A stretch of 64,000 bases of DNA from Xanthomonas chitinilytica (GTDB lineage: Bacteria; Pseudomonadota; Gammaproteobacteria; Xanthomonadales; Xanthomonadaceae), in assembly GCF_026107455.2 (NCBI RefSeq), contig NZ_JAPCHY010000002.1, positions 310,001-374,000 on the forward strand. The letters are read 5' to 3'. Below the pieces are notes generated by a model. It ran no database searches and was not told where the DNA came from. It saw only the letters and a list, made by a program, of their open reading frames with translations. Both the position numbers and the translations under genes were made by a program. Shown piece after piece: positions 35,692 through 45,543 of the stretch (positions are counted from its first letter, which is position 1; every line of letters starts with the position of its first letter).

Positions 35692-36501
35692 ATGCGCCAC
35701 GCTCGCGTTCTTGCCGTCACCGCTTTCGCAGTGCCCCTCCTGGCCGCGGTCGCCATCGCGCAGACCTCGGTGATCCCGATCCCGGACAACGCGCCGGTGC
35801 AGACCCTGCCGCTGGAGATCGACTTCTCCAAGACCCACTGGGGCGACGCCGAGGCCGGCCAGGCCAAGGCCGCCGCCTGCGCGGCCTGCCATTCGGCCGA
35901 CGGCAACTCCACGGTGGAGATGTACCCGCGCATCGCCGGCCAGAGCGAACGCTACGCCGCCCGGCAGATGGCGCTGATCGCCAGCGGCCAGCGCAGCAGC
36001 GGCGCGGCGGCGGCGATGGTGCCGTTCGTGCAGAACCTCACCGCCCAGGACATGCGCGACATCGGCGCGTTCTTCGCCACCCAGAAGGCCGGCGCCGGCA
36101 TCGCCGACGACAGCGTGGTGGCCGAAGGCCCCTACGAGGGCATGAAGTTCTACGAGATCGGGCAGAAGCTCTACCGCGGCGGCGACGCCAGCCGCGGCAT
36201 ACCGGCCTGCCTGGCCTGCCACGGCCCCACCGGCGCCGGCAACCCGGGTCCGGCCTACCCGCACATCGGCGGCCAGTACGCGGCCTACACCACCCAGCGG
36301 CTGCAGGAATACCAGGCCGGGACGACCCAGGAAGACGATCCGGCCCATTTCCAGATCATGGCGCAGGTGGCCAAGTCGCTGACCCCGGAAGAGATCCAGG
36401 CGCTGTCCAGCTACCTGCAGGGCCTGCACGACCGCGCCGACGACGTCGAAGCCGACACCGCCACGACCGCGACCGCCGCGATCGCGCCCAGCCGGTCCTA
36501 G
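35692..36501 (+). CDS. Diheme cytochrome c4
   Basis: A 269-residue exported diheme cytochrome. Signal peptide 1 to about 23; heme motifs CAACH (63-67) and CLACH (173-177) lie in two similar cytochrome c domains, each with a later Met ligand (SSGAAAAMVPFV; DPAHFQIMAQ). An N-terminal extension of about 35 residues precedes the first heme domain and a Thr/Ala-rich tail ends the protein. Cytochrome c4 feeds electrons to terminal oxidases. Followed by two dsbA genes, as in Xanthomonas, so it may serve the periplasmic redox system too. Confidence 0.93.
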   Translation: MRHARVLAVTAFAVPLLAAVAIAQTSVIPIPDNAPVQTLPLEIDFSKTHWGDAEAGQAKAAACAACHSADGNSTVEMYPRIAGQSERYAARQMALIASGQRSSGAAAAMVPFVQNLTAQDMRDIGAFFATQKAGAGIADDSVVAEGPYEGMKFYEIGQKLYRGGDASRGIPACLACHGPTGAGNPGPAYPHIGGQYAAYTTQRLQEYQAGTTQEDDPAHFQIMAQVAKSLTPEEIQALSSYLQGLHDRADDVEADTATTATAAIAPSRS

Positions 36502-36546
36502 TCCTGCCGGTCGCCGCGGCGACCCTGGCAGGCGCTGTTCCCGAGC

Positions 36547-36574
36547 ACGCCGGCCCCCAGGCCGGCGTTGCTTT
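36547..36574 (+). terminator. Hairpin with T-rich tail after cytochrome c4 gene
   Basis: ACGCCGGCC-CCCA-GGCCGGCGT followed by TGCTTTT, 45 bp after the stop and 19 bp before the dsbA start; a weak terminator or attenuator. Confidence 0.55.
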
Positions 36575-36592
36575 TCGCCCCACGGAGACTCC

Positions 36593-37246
36593 ATGAAACT
36601 CGTTCACCGCCTGATGTTCCTGCTGCTGGCCCTGCTGCCGCTGACCGCCTGCGCCGCGGCCAATCCCTCCGCCCCGCCGGTGGCCGGGAAGGACTACGAA
36701 GAGATCGCCGATCCGCAGCCGTTCGCACCGCTCGACGGCAAGATCGAGGTGGTCGAGGTGTTCGGCTACACCTGCGGCCACTGCGCGCATTTCGAACCGA
36801 TCCTGCAACCGTGGGTGACCAAGCTGCCCAGGGACGTGCGCTTCACCCTGGTGCCGGGCGCCTTCGGCGGCCACTGGGACGCCTTCGCCCGCGCCTACTA
36901 CGCCGCCGAGCAACTGGGCGTGGCCCAGCGCAGCCACGCGGCGATGTTCGACGCCCTCCATGCGCGCGGCAGCCTGCCGATGCAGAACGTCTCGCCGCAG
37001 GAGCTGGCCACCTTCTATGCCGACTACGGCGTGGCGCCGGAGCGCTTCGTCCAGGCGCTGCGCGGCGAGCAGGTCGACCAGCGGCTCAAGGCCGCGCGCG
37101 AGTTCGCCCTGCGCAGCGGCGTGCGCGGGACGCCGACGCTGGTCGTCAATGGCAAGTACCTGGTCACCGGGCGCAGCTTCGAGGACACCCTGCGCATCGC
37201 CGATGCCCTGGTCGCCCGCGAGCGGGCGGCCGCCAAGCGCCGCTGA
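36593..37246 (+). CDS. dsbA: DsbA-family thiol:disulfide interchange lipoprotein (CGHC)
   Basis: A 217-residue DsbA-like oxidase. Lipobox LTAC puts the lipidated cysteine at residue 20, so it is probably membrane-anchored rather than free in the periplasm. Active site C61-G-H-C64 (FGYTCGHCAHFEP), helical insertion domain, and the cis-Pro loop RGTPTLVVNGKY. It is followed 112 bp later by a second DsbA gene with a different active site. ATG is preceded by GGAGA. Confidence 0.93.
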   Translation: MKLVHRLMFLLLALLPLTACAAANPSAPPVAGKDYEEIADPQPFAPLDGKIEVVEVFGYTCGHCAHFEPILQPWVTKLPRDVRFTLVPGAFGGHWDAFARAYYAAEQLGVAQRSHAAMFDALHARGSLPMQNVSPQELATFYADYGVAPERFVQALRGEQVDQRLKAAREFALRSGVRGTPTLVVNGKYLVTGRSFEDTLRIADALVARERAAAKRR

Positions 37247-37358
37247 ACCGGGGTCACGCCGTGTACCGGCGAGCCTCTCCATGATGTCATCATGAAACCC
37301 CGGCCCGGCGGCAGCACCGCCGGTCCCGCCTTTCGCCTTCCCGCTGGAGATCCGATCG

Positions 37359-38210
37359 ATGAAGACCCGCTTCGCCCTGACCCTGATGGCCCTGCTGCCG
37401 ATCCTGGTGGCCTGCAAGGCCCAGGACGGTTCCGCCGACACCACGGCGCCGGCCGCGCCGGCTCCGACCAGCGCCCCGGTCAGCGAAGCCCCGGCCGCCG
37501 ACAGCGCACCGGCCACCGACGCCGACACCACCGAATCCGCCACTGAAACCGCCGGCGAAGACGCCGCCGCGGCGACCGAAGCCGCGCCGCAGGCCGCCGC
37601 GCCGGTCCCGGCACCGGCGCGTCCGGTCGGCCCCGAGCCGGTGGCCGGTACCGACTACGTGGTCATCGAAGGCGGCCAGCCGTTCCAGCCGGCTGCCGGC
37701 AAGATCGAAGTGGCCGAGATCTTCGGCTACGTCTGCCCGGCCTGCGCCCGCTTCCAGCCGCTGGTCGGTTCGTGGAAGGCCGGCCTGCCCTCGGACGTGA
37801 ACTTCGTCTACGTGCCGGCGCTGTTCGGCGGCACCTGGGACGACTATGCCCGCGCGTTCTACGCCGCCGAGGCGCTGGGCCTGCAGGACAAGACCCACGA
37901 CGCGCTGTACGCGGCCATCCACGTCGAGCAGACCCTGAAGGGCGAGCGCGGCCGCGACTCGGTACAGGACATCGCCGGCTTCTTCGCCAAGCATGGCGCC
38001 GACCCCAAGCAGTTCGCCGACACCATGGCCAGCTTCTCGGTCAGCGCCAAGACCAACCGCGCCAAGCAGTTCGCCACCCGCAGCAAAATCTCCGGCACCC
38101 CGTCGCTGATCGTCAACGGCAAGTACCTGGTCAAGGGCCGCAGCTTCGAGGACATGCTGCGCATCGCCGATCACCTGATCGCCAGCGAACGCGCCGCCAA
38201 CGCGCGCTGA
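37359..38210 (+). CDS. DsbA-family lipoprotein with CPAC active site and Ala/Pro/Thr-rich linker
   Basis: A 283-residue DsbA paralogue. Lipobox LVAC (Cys19) is followed by a disordered Ala/Pro/Thr-rich linker of about 75 residues, then the thioredoxin-like domain with C126-P-A-C129 (FGYVCPACARFQP) and cis-Pro loop SGTPSLIVNGKY. The two DsbA proteins share most of the domain and ends (GRSFEDxLRIAD), so they arose by tandem duplication; the change from CGHC to CPAC should alter redox potential and partner choice. Confidence 0.92.
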   Translation: MKTRFALTLMALLPILVACKAQDGSADTTAPAAPAPTSAPVSEAPAADSAPATDADTTESATETAGEDAAAATEAAPQAAAPVPAPARPVGPEPVAGTDYVVIEGGQPFQPAAGKIEVAEIFGYVCPACARFQPLVGSWKAGLPSDVNFVYVPALFGGTWDDYARAFYAAEALGLQDKTHDALYAAIHVEQTLKGERGRDSVQDIAGFFAKHGADPKQFADTMASFSVSAKTNRAKQFATRSKISGTPSLIVNGKYLVKGRSFEDMLRIADHLIASERAANAR

Positions 38211-38235
38211 TCCTGCAAGGCCACAACGGGCTGCC

Positions 38236-39003
38236 GTGAACTCCCCCACTTCCCGCACCCTGCGGCTGCTTACCGCGAACATCCAGGCAGGCTCCAGCAC
38301 CCGCCGCTACAGCGACTATGTGACCCGCAGCTGGTCGCATGCGCTGCCGGCGGGCCGCAAGCGCTCCAGCCTGGATGCGATCGCCAAGCTGGCCAGCGGA
38401 CACGACATCGTCGGCCTGCAGGAGGCCGACCCCGGCAGCCTGCGCTCGGGCTTCACCAACCAGACCCACTACCTGGCCCAGCGCGGCGGCTTCAACTACT
38501 GGAGCCACCAGCCGAACCGGCGCATGGGCGGGGTCGCCTCCAGCGCCAACGGCCTGCTCAGCCGGCTGGAGCCGGTGGAGGTGCAGGACCACGCCCTGCC
38601 CGGGCGCATCGGCGGCCGCGGCCTGCTGCTGGCCAAGTTCGGCGACGGCCGGGAGGGGCTGGCGGTGGCGGTGGCGCACCTGTCGCTGGGCGCCAACTCG
38701 CGCCAGTCGCAGCTGGCGTTCATCGCCGAGCTGCTGTCCGACCACCCCAACGCGATCCTGATGGGCGACTTCAACTGCGTGGCCGAGCGCCCGGAAATGC
38801 AGGTGCTGTACCGGCAGACCCGGCTGCAGCCGCCCGGCTGCCTGGTGCCCACTTTCCCCAGCTGGCGGCCGGAACGGGCGATCGACCACATCCTGATCAG
38901 CAGCGGCCTGAACATCCTCGACACCCGCGCGGTGGCCGCGGCGTATTCGGACCACCTGGCGGTGGCGATGAACGTGGAAGTGCCGCAGCAGACGCTGCGC
39001 TGA
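38236..39003 (+). CDS. Endonuclease/exonuclease/phosphatase-family protein
   Basis: A 255-residue metal-dependent phosphoesterase starting at GTG 38236. Motifs of the EEP fold: LLTANIQAG (Asn), GLQEAD (metal Glu), ILMGDFNCVAE (catalytic Asp/Asn) and RAIDHILIS...SDHLAVAM (Asp-His pair). No signal peptide. It starts 25 bp after the second dsbA and may be in the same transcript. Substrate (DNA, phospholipid or inositol phosphate) cannot be told from sequence. Confidence 0.88.
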   Translation: MNSPTSRTLRLLTANIQAGSSTRRYSDYVTRSWSHALPAGRKRSSLDAIAKLASGHDIVGLQEADPGSLRSGFTNQTHYLAQRGGFNYWSHQPNRRMGGVASSANGLLSRLEPVEVQDHALPGRIGGRGLLLAKFGDGREGLAVAVAHLSLGANSRQSQLAFIAELLSDHPNAILMGDFNCVAERPEMQVLYRQTRLQPPGCLVPTFPSWRPERAIDHILISSGLNILDTRAVAAAYSDHLAVAMNVEVPQQTLR

Positions 39004-39030
39004 CGTCCGCTCCGGCACGCAAGCACAAAA

Positions 39031-39059
39031 GCAAAGGCCGGCGCGATGCCGGCCTTTGC
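39031..39059. terminator. Bidirectional terminator between convergent genes
   Basis: GCAAAGGCCGGC-GCGAT-GCCGGCCTTTGC, 12-bp stem with A/T-rich feet on both sides, 27 bp after the EEP gene and 20 bp from the end of the TonB receptor gene. Confidence 0.75.
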
Positions 39060-39079
39060 GTTGGTCGCGGCGGCGACGG

Positions 39080-41965
39080 TCAGAACTTCAGGTCCGCACG
39101 CAAGTACCAGAAACGGCCGCCGGGGATGTCGTAGGTGGAGGCGTCGTAGCCGTTCAACGAGCACGACAGGCAGATCGGCGGATCCTTGTCGAACACGTTG
39201 TTGAGCCCGGCGGTGAGCTGCAGCCCCTTGAGCCAGTCGATTTTGTAGCCCAGCTGCAGGTCGTGGTAGGTGATGGCATCCAGGGTGTTGGTGCCCGCGG
39301 CCTGGTTGCCGCACACCGGGAACGCCACCGCGTCGCCGCAGTCCTCGGTCAGTTCGGAGATGTGGCGCACGCTCCACGACGCATTCCAGTTGCCCAGCCG
39401 CCAGTCCAGCGTGGCGCTGCTGGTCCATTCCGGGATGGCGCTGTCCACCACTTCGCGCCCCGGTCCCTGCGGCTGGCGCTGGCCGGCCGCGCCGGTGGCC
39501 TCGTAGCGGCCGACGAAGGTGTTCTGCCAGGCCAGCTTGAAGCGGCCGGCGCTGGTTTCCGGGAAGGTCCAGAACAGGTCCACGTCCCAGCCGTCGGTCT
39601 TGATCGAGCCCAGGTTGGTCAGGCGGTTGTTGAAGCTGTTGATGCCGCCGGTGGAAGCGCGGGTGATGCCGTCGCAGTACAGCGGGTCCAGCGTGTCCAC
39701 GCACAGGTCCAGCTGGGTCTGGGCGTTGATCGCCTGGATCGCGCCGTCGACGGTGTGGCGGTAGAAGGTGACTTCCACGTCGAACTTCTCCGCCCACTCG
39801 GCGTTGTTGCCGAACCACGGGCTCCAGACGAAGCCGGCGGTGAAGCTGCGCGCGCGCTCCGGATCCAGCGCCCGGTTGCCGCCGGTGGTCACCGAGATCT
39901 GCGAATTGGCCTGCTGGTAGCCGGTGGGCACGCCCAGCGCGGCGCAGTTGGCGGCGCTGCCGCGCGGCGGTGTCCCGCCCAGGCCGACCGAACAGGGGTC
40001 GGACAGCTGCAGGTCGGCACGTGCCGCCGAGCCGTACAGCTCGCCGATGGTCGGCGCACGGAAGCCCTCGGCATAGGTGGAACGCAGCACGAAGTCCTCG
40101 CTGACCTGCCAGCGCAGGCCGTACTTGGGCGTGAACTCGCCGCCGAAGGTGGAGTAGTCCGAGTAACGCCCGGCCAGGCTCAGGTCGAGCCTGTCGCCCA
40201 GCGCCGAGTCGGCGAAGATCGGCACGCTCAGCTCCAGGTACACCTCGTTGACGTCGTAGGAGCCGGAGGTGGGCAGCGACGGCACGCCGTTGTAGTGCCC
40301 GGCCACGGTCAGCGGATCGGGCTGGTAGGAGCCTTCGTACTTGCGGTACTCGTAGCCGGTGGCGAAGGACACCATGCCCGCCGGCAGCCGGAACAGGTCG
40401 CTGCTGAGGTTGGCGGTGAACAGGCTCAGCTCGTTCTGGCTGCGGTCGCGCACCACCGGCTGGATCCAGGCCAGCATCTCCGGGGTGATGGTGCCGGGAC
40501 CGCCGAAGATGTTCAGCGGCACGCAGCCGGCGACGGCCGCGCAGGCCGCCGGGTCGCCCAGCGCCATCGCGATGTTGTAGATGTTGTAGCTGCCGTAGTT
40601 GGTCTGCTCGGCCTTGTTCTTGCTGTACATCGCGTTGACGTCCCAGAACCAGCTGCGCGCCGCGCTCTCGAACGAACCGACCAGGCCGGTGTTGAAGTAC
40701 TGGGTGTCCACCTGCTGCTTGAACACGCGCGGCCCGCCCTCCACCGGCCGGCGCCCGATCATGATCAGGTTGTCGGACGAATCCAGGTCGAAGCCGAACG
40801 GGTTGTAGGGGTTGAGCGCGGAAATGAAGATGTTGTCGGCCAACGGATTGCCGGTGCCGGCCTCGGGACCGAGGAAGATCGGTTCCGGCGCGGCCTGGTT
40901 GGTGGAGTCGCGGCGGTTGCCCAGCACCTTCACGTACCACTGCACGTCGTCGTTGAAGAAGTAGCGGAACTGGCCGAACACGCCCTTGCGCTCGGACGGG
41001 GTCAGCAGCAGGTTGTACTCGGCGAAGTTGAAGCGATCGGCGGTACCGAAGCAGTGGTAGTCGTCGCTGCGGCTGCAGCCGGCGCTGCCGTCGTAGCCGG
41101 GCGTGGTGGCGCCGGCGTTCGGGGTCAGGTCCTGCTCGGCGCCAGTGTCCGGGTCGATGAAGATGAAGCGCCCGTGGGGCGTGGCCGAGCTGCCCAGCGC
41201 CACCCCGGTGCCCGGCACCGGGAAGCGCGACTGCGCGCGGCTGCGCGCGTAGATCGGGTCCTGCTTCACCCAGCTGGCACCCAGGAACAGGCTGGAGCGG
41301 TCGGTGTTCATGCCCCACGCCAGGTCGACGCCCTGGTTGGCACCGTCGCCCTTGCCGTACTGGCCGTAGTTCAGCGTCACCTGCGCGCCGTCGTACTCGC
41401 GCCGGGTGATGATGTTGACCACGCCGGCGATGGCGTCCGAACCGTACAGCGAGGACGCGCCGTCCTCCAGCACCTCGATGCGCTCGACGATGGCCAGCGG
41501 GATGGTGTTGAGGTCGGTCGCCGACCCCACGCCCGAGGCCGACGATTCGTTGACCCAGCGGATGCCGTCGACCAGCACCAGCACGCGCTTGGAGCCGAGG
41601 TGGCGCAGGTCCACCTGCGCCGAACCGGCGCCGACGCCGCCGCCGTCGGGCGGGAAGCCGAAGTTGCCGGACGAGTTGAACTTGGTATTGAGCGCCGAGC
41701 CGGAGGCCGTCAGCTCCTGCAGCACCTCGGCGACGGAGGTGAGGCCGGTGCGCTCGATGTCGTCGCGGCTGAGCGTGTGCACCGGCACCTGGCTCTCGAG
41801 TTCGGCCTTCTTGATGCGGGTACCGGTGACCTGGATGCTGTCCAGGGTGGTGGGCGCGCTGGACGGCGCGCCGCCCGGGTCCTGGGCAGCGGCGATGGCG
41901 GGAAGTGCGAGCAAGACGGACAGCTGGACAGCGACAGCCAAGGGACAGCGGTGCAGGCTCTTCAT
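39080..41965 (-). CDS. TonB-dependent outer-membrane receptor, substrate unknown
   Basis: A 961-residue receptor. Signal peptide 1 to about 28, TonB-box region [44 protein letters not shown], plug motifs [19 protein letters not shown] and [21 protein letters not shown], then a large barrel ending in [13 protein letters not shown] with terminal Phe. A pair of cysteines near the end (CLSCSL) is shared by a group of large receptors in Xanthomonads and Shewanella. No Fur box or operator like those at the other receptors was seen upstream, so no substrate is proposed. ATG 41965 lies after a strong GGAG. Confidence 0.9.
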   Translation of the reverse strand: MKSLHRCPLAVAVQLSVLLALPAIAAAQDPGGAPSSAPTTLDSIQVTGTRIKKAELESQVPVHTLSRDDIERTGLTSVAEVLQELTASGSALNTKFNSSGNFGFPPDGGGVGAGSAQVDLRHLGSKRVLVLVDGIRWVNESSASGVGSATDLNTIPLAIVERIEVLEDGASSLYGSDAIAGVVNIITRREYDGAQVTLNYGQYGKGDGANQGVDLAWGMNTDRSSLFLGASWVKQDPIYARSRAQSRFPVPGTGVALGSSATPHGRFIFIDPDTGAEQDLTPNAGATTPGYDGSAGCSRSDDYHCFGTADRFNFAEYNLLLTPSERKGVFGQFRYFFNDDVQWYVKVLGNRRDSTNQAAPEPIFLGPEAGTGNPLADNIFISALNPYNPFGFDLDSSDNLIMIGRRPVEGGPRVFKQQVDTQYFNTGLVGSFESAARSWFWDVNAMYSKNKAEQTNYGSYNIYNIAMALGDPAACAAVAGCVPLNIFGGPGTITPEMLAWIQPVVRDRSQNELSLFTANLSSDLFRLPAGMVSFATGYEYRKYEGSYQPDPLTVAGHYNGVPSLPTSGSYDVNEVYLELSVPIFADSALGDRLDLSLAGRYSDYSTFGGEFTPKYGLRWQVSEDFVLRSTYAEGFRAPTIGELYGSAARADLQLSDPCSVGLGGTPPRGSAANCAALGVPTGYQQANSQISVTTGGNRALDPERARSFTAGFVWSPWFGNNAEWAEKFDVEVTFYRHTVDGAIQAINAQTQLDLCVDTLDPLYCDGITRASTGGINSFNNRLTNLGSIKTDGWDVDLFWTFPETSAGRFKLAWQNTFVGRYEATGAAGQRQPQGPGREVVDSAIPEWTSSATLDWRLGNWNASWSVRHISELTEDCGDAVAFPVCGNQAAGTNTLDAITYHDLQLGYKIDWLKGLQLTAGLNNVFDKDPPICLSCSLNGYDASTYDIPGGRFWYLRADLKF

Positions 41966-42173
41966 CCTTTCTCTCCAGAAGGAAACGGGTACGCCGAGGC
42001 TCCCCTGTCAGCACCACGGCTTGGAGAACTTGTAAACAAAACGTAAATCAGCCGCAAGTGCCGCGATCTTGATCCGATCTGCCGCCATTGCCTGCCGCGC
42101 GTGCAACCTCCCGGGGCAAACGACGGTTTTGCGCCATCACCGCCATTCACATGCCGCCGGTATTCTTTGGCGC

Positions 42174-44132
42174 ATGAATCGCCTCGCCTTCGCCCTCGCC
42201 ACCGCTTTCCTCGCCGTCGCCCTGCCCGCCCATGCGCAGAACGCCGAGGCGCAACGCGCCGCCATCCGCAGCGCCATCGACAGCGCCGAACGCGGCCAGT
42301 TCGATGCCTCCCGCGCCACCGCACTGCGCGACCATGCGCTGTACGGCTGGCTGGAATACGCCAGCCTGCGCCGCAGCATCGACACCGTTTCCACCGCCCA
42401 GGCGCAGGATTTCCTGAAGCGCTACGACGGCCAGCCGGTGGCCGAGGCGCTGCGCGGCGTGTGGCTGCCGGCGCTGGCCCGGCGCCAGGACTGGCCGACG
42501 TTGCTGGCGCACTGGAAGCCGAGCGGCAACGTTGGCCTGCGCTGCGCCGAACTCAACGCGCGCCAGGCCACCGGCAAGGCCGATGCGCAATGGACCAGCG
42601 ATGCGCAGGCGCTGTGGCGCAGCAGCGGCAAGTCGCTGCCCGACGCCTGCGACCCGGTGTTCGCGGTGCTCGAGGCCCGCGGCGGGCTGACCCCGGCGTT
42701 GCGCTGGGAGCGCATCGAAGCGGCCGCCGACGAACAGCAGCCGGCGGTGATGCGCAACGCGGCGCGCGGCCTGCCGCCCGCCGAACTGGCGCTGGCCAAC
42801 GACTACACCGCCTTCGTCGACAAGGTGCATCCGCGCGCGCTCGACTGGCCGAAGACCGAACGCAGCCGGCGCATCGCCACCGACGGCCTGGCGCGCCTGG
42901 CCAGGAACGACCCTGGCGCCGCGGAACGGCTGTTGCCGCAGTACACGGCCGCCCTGCAGCTGAGCGAGGCGCAGCGCGGCCAGGTGCTGTACCAGATCGC
43001 GCTGTGGACGGTGGCCTCCTACGAGCCGGATTCGGCGCGCCGGCTCGCCGCCGTGCCCGAGTCGGCCTACGACGAGCGCCTGCACGAATGGCGCACCCGC
43101 GAGGCGATGGCGCGCGGCGACTGGCCGGCGGCGCTGGCCGCGATCCGCCGGATGCCCGCCGCGCAGCGCAACGATTCGCGCTGGCGCTGGTTCGAGGCGC
43201 GGCTGCTGGAGAAGACCGGCAGGCCGGCCGAAGCCCAGCCGCTGTATCGCGAAGTGGCCGGCGCGGCCACGTTCCACGGCTTCCTCGCCGCCGACCGGCT
43301 CAAGCAACCCTACGCACTGTGTCCCTGGCGCCCGGACGACAGCGCGCAGGCGCGCGCGGCGGTCGCGCGCGATCCGGCGCTGGTGCGGGCGATGGAACTG
43401 TTCCGGATCGAACGCACTGGCTGGGCGGTGCTGGAATGGAACGACGCGCTGAGCCGCTTCGACGACACCCAGCGCCGGCTGGCGGTGGAAGTGGCGCGCG
43501 ACAACGGCTGGTTCGACCGTGCAGTGTTCTCGCTGAAGGGCCCGGAGGAACTGCGCCTGTACGAACTGCGCTTCCCGCTGCACCACGACGACAGCATCCG
43601 CCGCGAGTCGGCGCGCAACGCCATCGACCCGGCCTGGGTCGCCGCCGAGATCCGCGCCGAAAGCACCTTCAACCCGAAGGCGCGCTCGCCGGCCAACGCC
43701 ATGGGCCTGATGCAGGTGCTGCCGGCCACCGGCGCCGGCGTCGCCCGGTCGATCGGCCTGAGCGGTTACGGCGGCGCCGCCAGCCTGTACGACCCGGACA
43801 CCAACATCGCCATCGGCACCGCCTACCTGCGCCAGCTGATGGACAAGTACGGCGGCCTGCCCTACGTCACCATCGCCGCCTACAACGCCGGTCCCACGCC
43901 GACCGCGCGCTGGCAATCGCAGCGGCCGAACTTCGATCCGGACTTCTGGATCGAGACCATCAGCTACAAGGAGACCCGCGAGTACGTCGCCCGCATCCTT
44001 GCCTTCAGCGTGATCTACGACTGGCGCCTCAACGGCGACGCGCTGCCGGTGACCGACCGCATGAACGGCCGCCTGCAGGCACCGCGCAAATCCTTCGCAT
44101 GCCCCACCGACCCCGGCAAGGGCGGCGCGTAA
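42174..44132 (+). CDS. slt: Soluble lytic murein transglycosylase
   Basis: Periplasmic enzyme that cuts peptidoglycan between MurNAc and GlcNAc with formation of 1,6-anhydro ends. The 652-residue product has a signal peptide (about 1-22), a long superhelical alpha domain as in E. coli Slt70, and a C-terminal lysozyme-like domain with catalytic Glu496 in [30 protein letters not shown] and the later [17 protein letters not shown]. Divergent from the TonB receptor over a 208-bp gap. A REP palindrome follows its stop. Confidence 0.95.
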   Translation: MNRLAFALATAFLAVALPAHAQNAEAQRAAIRSAIDSAERGQFDASRATALRDHALYGWLEYASLRRSIDTVSTAQAQDFLKRYDGQPVAEALRGVWLPALARRQDWPTLLAHWKPSGNVGLRCAELNARQATGKADAQWTSDAQALWRSSGKSLPDACDPVFAVLEARGGLTPALRWERIEAAADEQQPAVMRNAARGLPPAELALANDYTAFVDKVHPRALDWPKTERSRRIATDGLARLARNDPGAAERLLPQYTAALQLSEAQRGQVLYQIALWTVASYEPDSARRLAAVPESAYDERLHEWRTREAMARGDWPAALAAIRRMPAAQRNDSRWRWFEARLLEKTGRPAEAQPLYREVAGAATFHGFLAADRLKQPYALCPWRPDDSAQARAAVARDPALVRAMELFRIERTGWAVLEWNDALSRFDDTQRRLAVEVARDNGWFDRAVFSLKGPEELRLYELRFPLHHDDSIRRESARNAIDPAWVAAEIRAESTFNPKARSPANAMGLMQVLPATGAGVARSIGLSGYGGAASLYDPDTNIAIGTAYLRQLMDKYGGLPYVTIAAYNAGPTPTARWQSQRPNFDPDFWIETISYKETREYVARILAFSVIYDWRLNGDALPVTDRMNGRLQAPRKSFACPTDPGKGGA

Positions 44133-44143
44133 TCCCGCCCCTT

Positions 44144-44257
44144 GCAGGAGCGACGCCAGTCGCGACGGGGCTTGCGCGCAGGTCTTTCCGCAACAATCCG
44201 CATTCCATGTGCGGAGGTCCGGAGGTGAAGCCCCGTCGCGACTGGCGTCGCTCCTAC
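44144..44257. repeat. REP-type composite palindrome, copy 4
   Basis: Two 30-bp inverted arms (44144-44173; 44228-44257), one mismatch, around a 54-base loop; arms contain AGGAGCGACGCCAGTCGCGA and the CGGGGCTT extension also found in copy 3. It lies between slt and cca in 155 bp of non-coding DNA. Confidence 0.85.
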
Positions 44258-44287
44258 AGATGCGGGCGGCACGCTAGGATGTCGGGC

Positions 44288-45517
44288 ATGAAGACCTATC
44301 TCGTCGGCGGCGCGGTCCGCGATTCCCTGCTGGGCCTGGACCCGGGCGACCGCGACTGGGTGGTGGTCGGCGCCACCCAGGCGCAGATGGAAGCACTGGG
44401 CTACAAGCCGGTGGGACGCGATTTCCCGGTGTTCCTGCACCCGCAGACCGGCGAGGAATACGCGCTGGCGCGCACCGAGCGCAAGAGCGGGCGCGGCTAT
44501 CGCGGCTTCGTGGTCGATGCCGATCCTTCGGTGACGCTGGAGGAGGACCTGCTGCGGCGCGACTTCACCCTCAACGCCATCGCCCGCGACGAGGACAGCG
44601 GCGAGCTGGTCGATCCCCATGGCGGCGTGCGCGACATCGAAGGCAAGGTGCTGCGCCACGTCGGTCCGGCCTTCGTCGAGGACCCGTTGCGGGTGCTGCG
44701 CGCGGCGCGCTTCATGGCCCGTTTCGCGCCGCTGGGCTTCCGCGTCGCGCCGGAGACGATGGAGCTGATGCGGCAGATCGCCGCCAGCGGCGAACTCGAC
44801 GCGCTGGTGCCCGAGCGGGTGTGGCAGGAACTGCGCAAGGCGCTGGTCGCCAGGCAGCCCTCGGCCTTCCTGCGCACCCTGCACGAGGCCGGCGCGCTGG
44901 CCGCGGTACTGCCGGAAGTGGATGCGTTGTACGGCGTGCCGCAACGCGCCGAGTTCCATCCCGAGATCGACACCGGCCGCCACCAGGAACTGGTCAGCGA
45001 CATGGCCGCGCAGCTGGCGCCGGGCGATGCGCAGATCGGCTTCGCCGCGCTCACCCACGACCTCGGCAAGGCACTGACCCCGCGTGAGGAATGGCCGCGC
45101 CACATCATGCATGAGCAGCGCGGGGTAAAGCCGCTGCTGCAGCTGTGCGAGCGGCTGAAGGTGCCGGTGGACTACCGGCAGCTGGCCGAAGCGGTCTGCC
45201 GCGAACACCTCAACGTGCATCGCATCGATGAACTGCGCGACGCCACCGTGCTGGAACTGCTGTCGCGCTGCGACGGCTTCCGCCGTCCCGAGCGCATCGC
45301 ACAGATGGCGCTGGTGTGCGAATGCGACAAGCGTGGCCGGCTCGGCTTCGAAGATGCCGACTATCCGCAGGGCGCGACCCTGCAACGGCTGCATCAGGCC
45401 GCACTGGCCATCAATGCCCGCGACATAGCCACCACGGGCCTGACCGGCCCGGCCATCGGCGATGCATTGAAGCGGGCGCGCATCGCGGCCATCGGCGATG
45501 CGCGCCGCCATCCGTAG
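44288..45517 (+). CDS. cca: CCA tRNA nucleotidyltransferase with HD domain
   Basis: Adds or repairs the 3' CCA end of tRNAs; the HD domain gives phosphatase/phosphodiesterase activities in the gammaproteobacterial type. The 409-residue product starts [17 protein letters not shown], with catalytic [45 protein letters not shown] and the HD motif in LTHDLGKAL. An ATG 9 bp upstream is also in frame (MSG-). Convergent with nagX, 26 bp apart. Confidence 0.96.
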   Translation: MKTYLVGGAVRDSLLGLDPGDRDWVVVGATQAQMEALGYKPVGRDFPVFLHPQTGEEYALARTERKSGRGYRGFVVDADPSVTLEEDLLRRDFTLNAIARDEDSGELVDPHGGVRDIEGKVLRHVGPAFVEDPLRVLRAARFMARFAPLGFRVAPETMELMRQIAASGELDALVPERVWQELRKALVARQPSAFLRTLHEAGALAAVLPEVDALYGVPQRAEFHPEIDTGRHQELVSDMAAQLAPGDAQIGFAALTHDLGKALTPREEWPRHIMHEQRGVKPLLQLCERLKVPVDYRQLAEAVCREHLNVHRIDELRDATVLELLSRCDGFRRPERIAQMALVCECDKRGRLGFEDADYPQGATLQRLHQAALAINARDIATTGLTGPAIGDALKRARIAAIGDARRHP

Positions 45518-45543
45518 GAAGAGGCTTCTCCCACAACGGCCGC

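Noticed and set aside
38496..42017. 1173-residue minus-strand open frame
   Set aside because: Reads out of frame through the TonB receptor; Arg/Pro/Gly-rich with no homology features.
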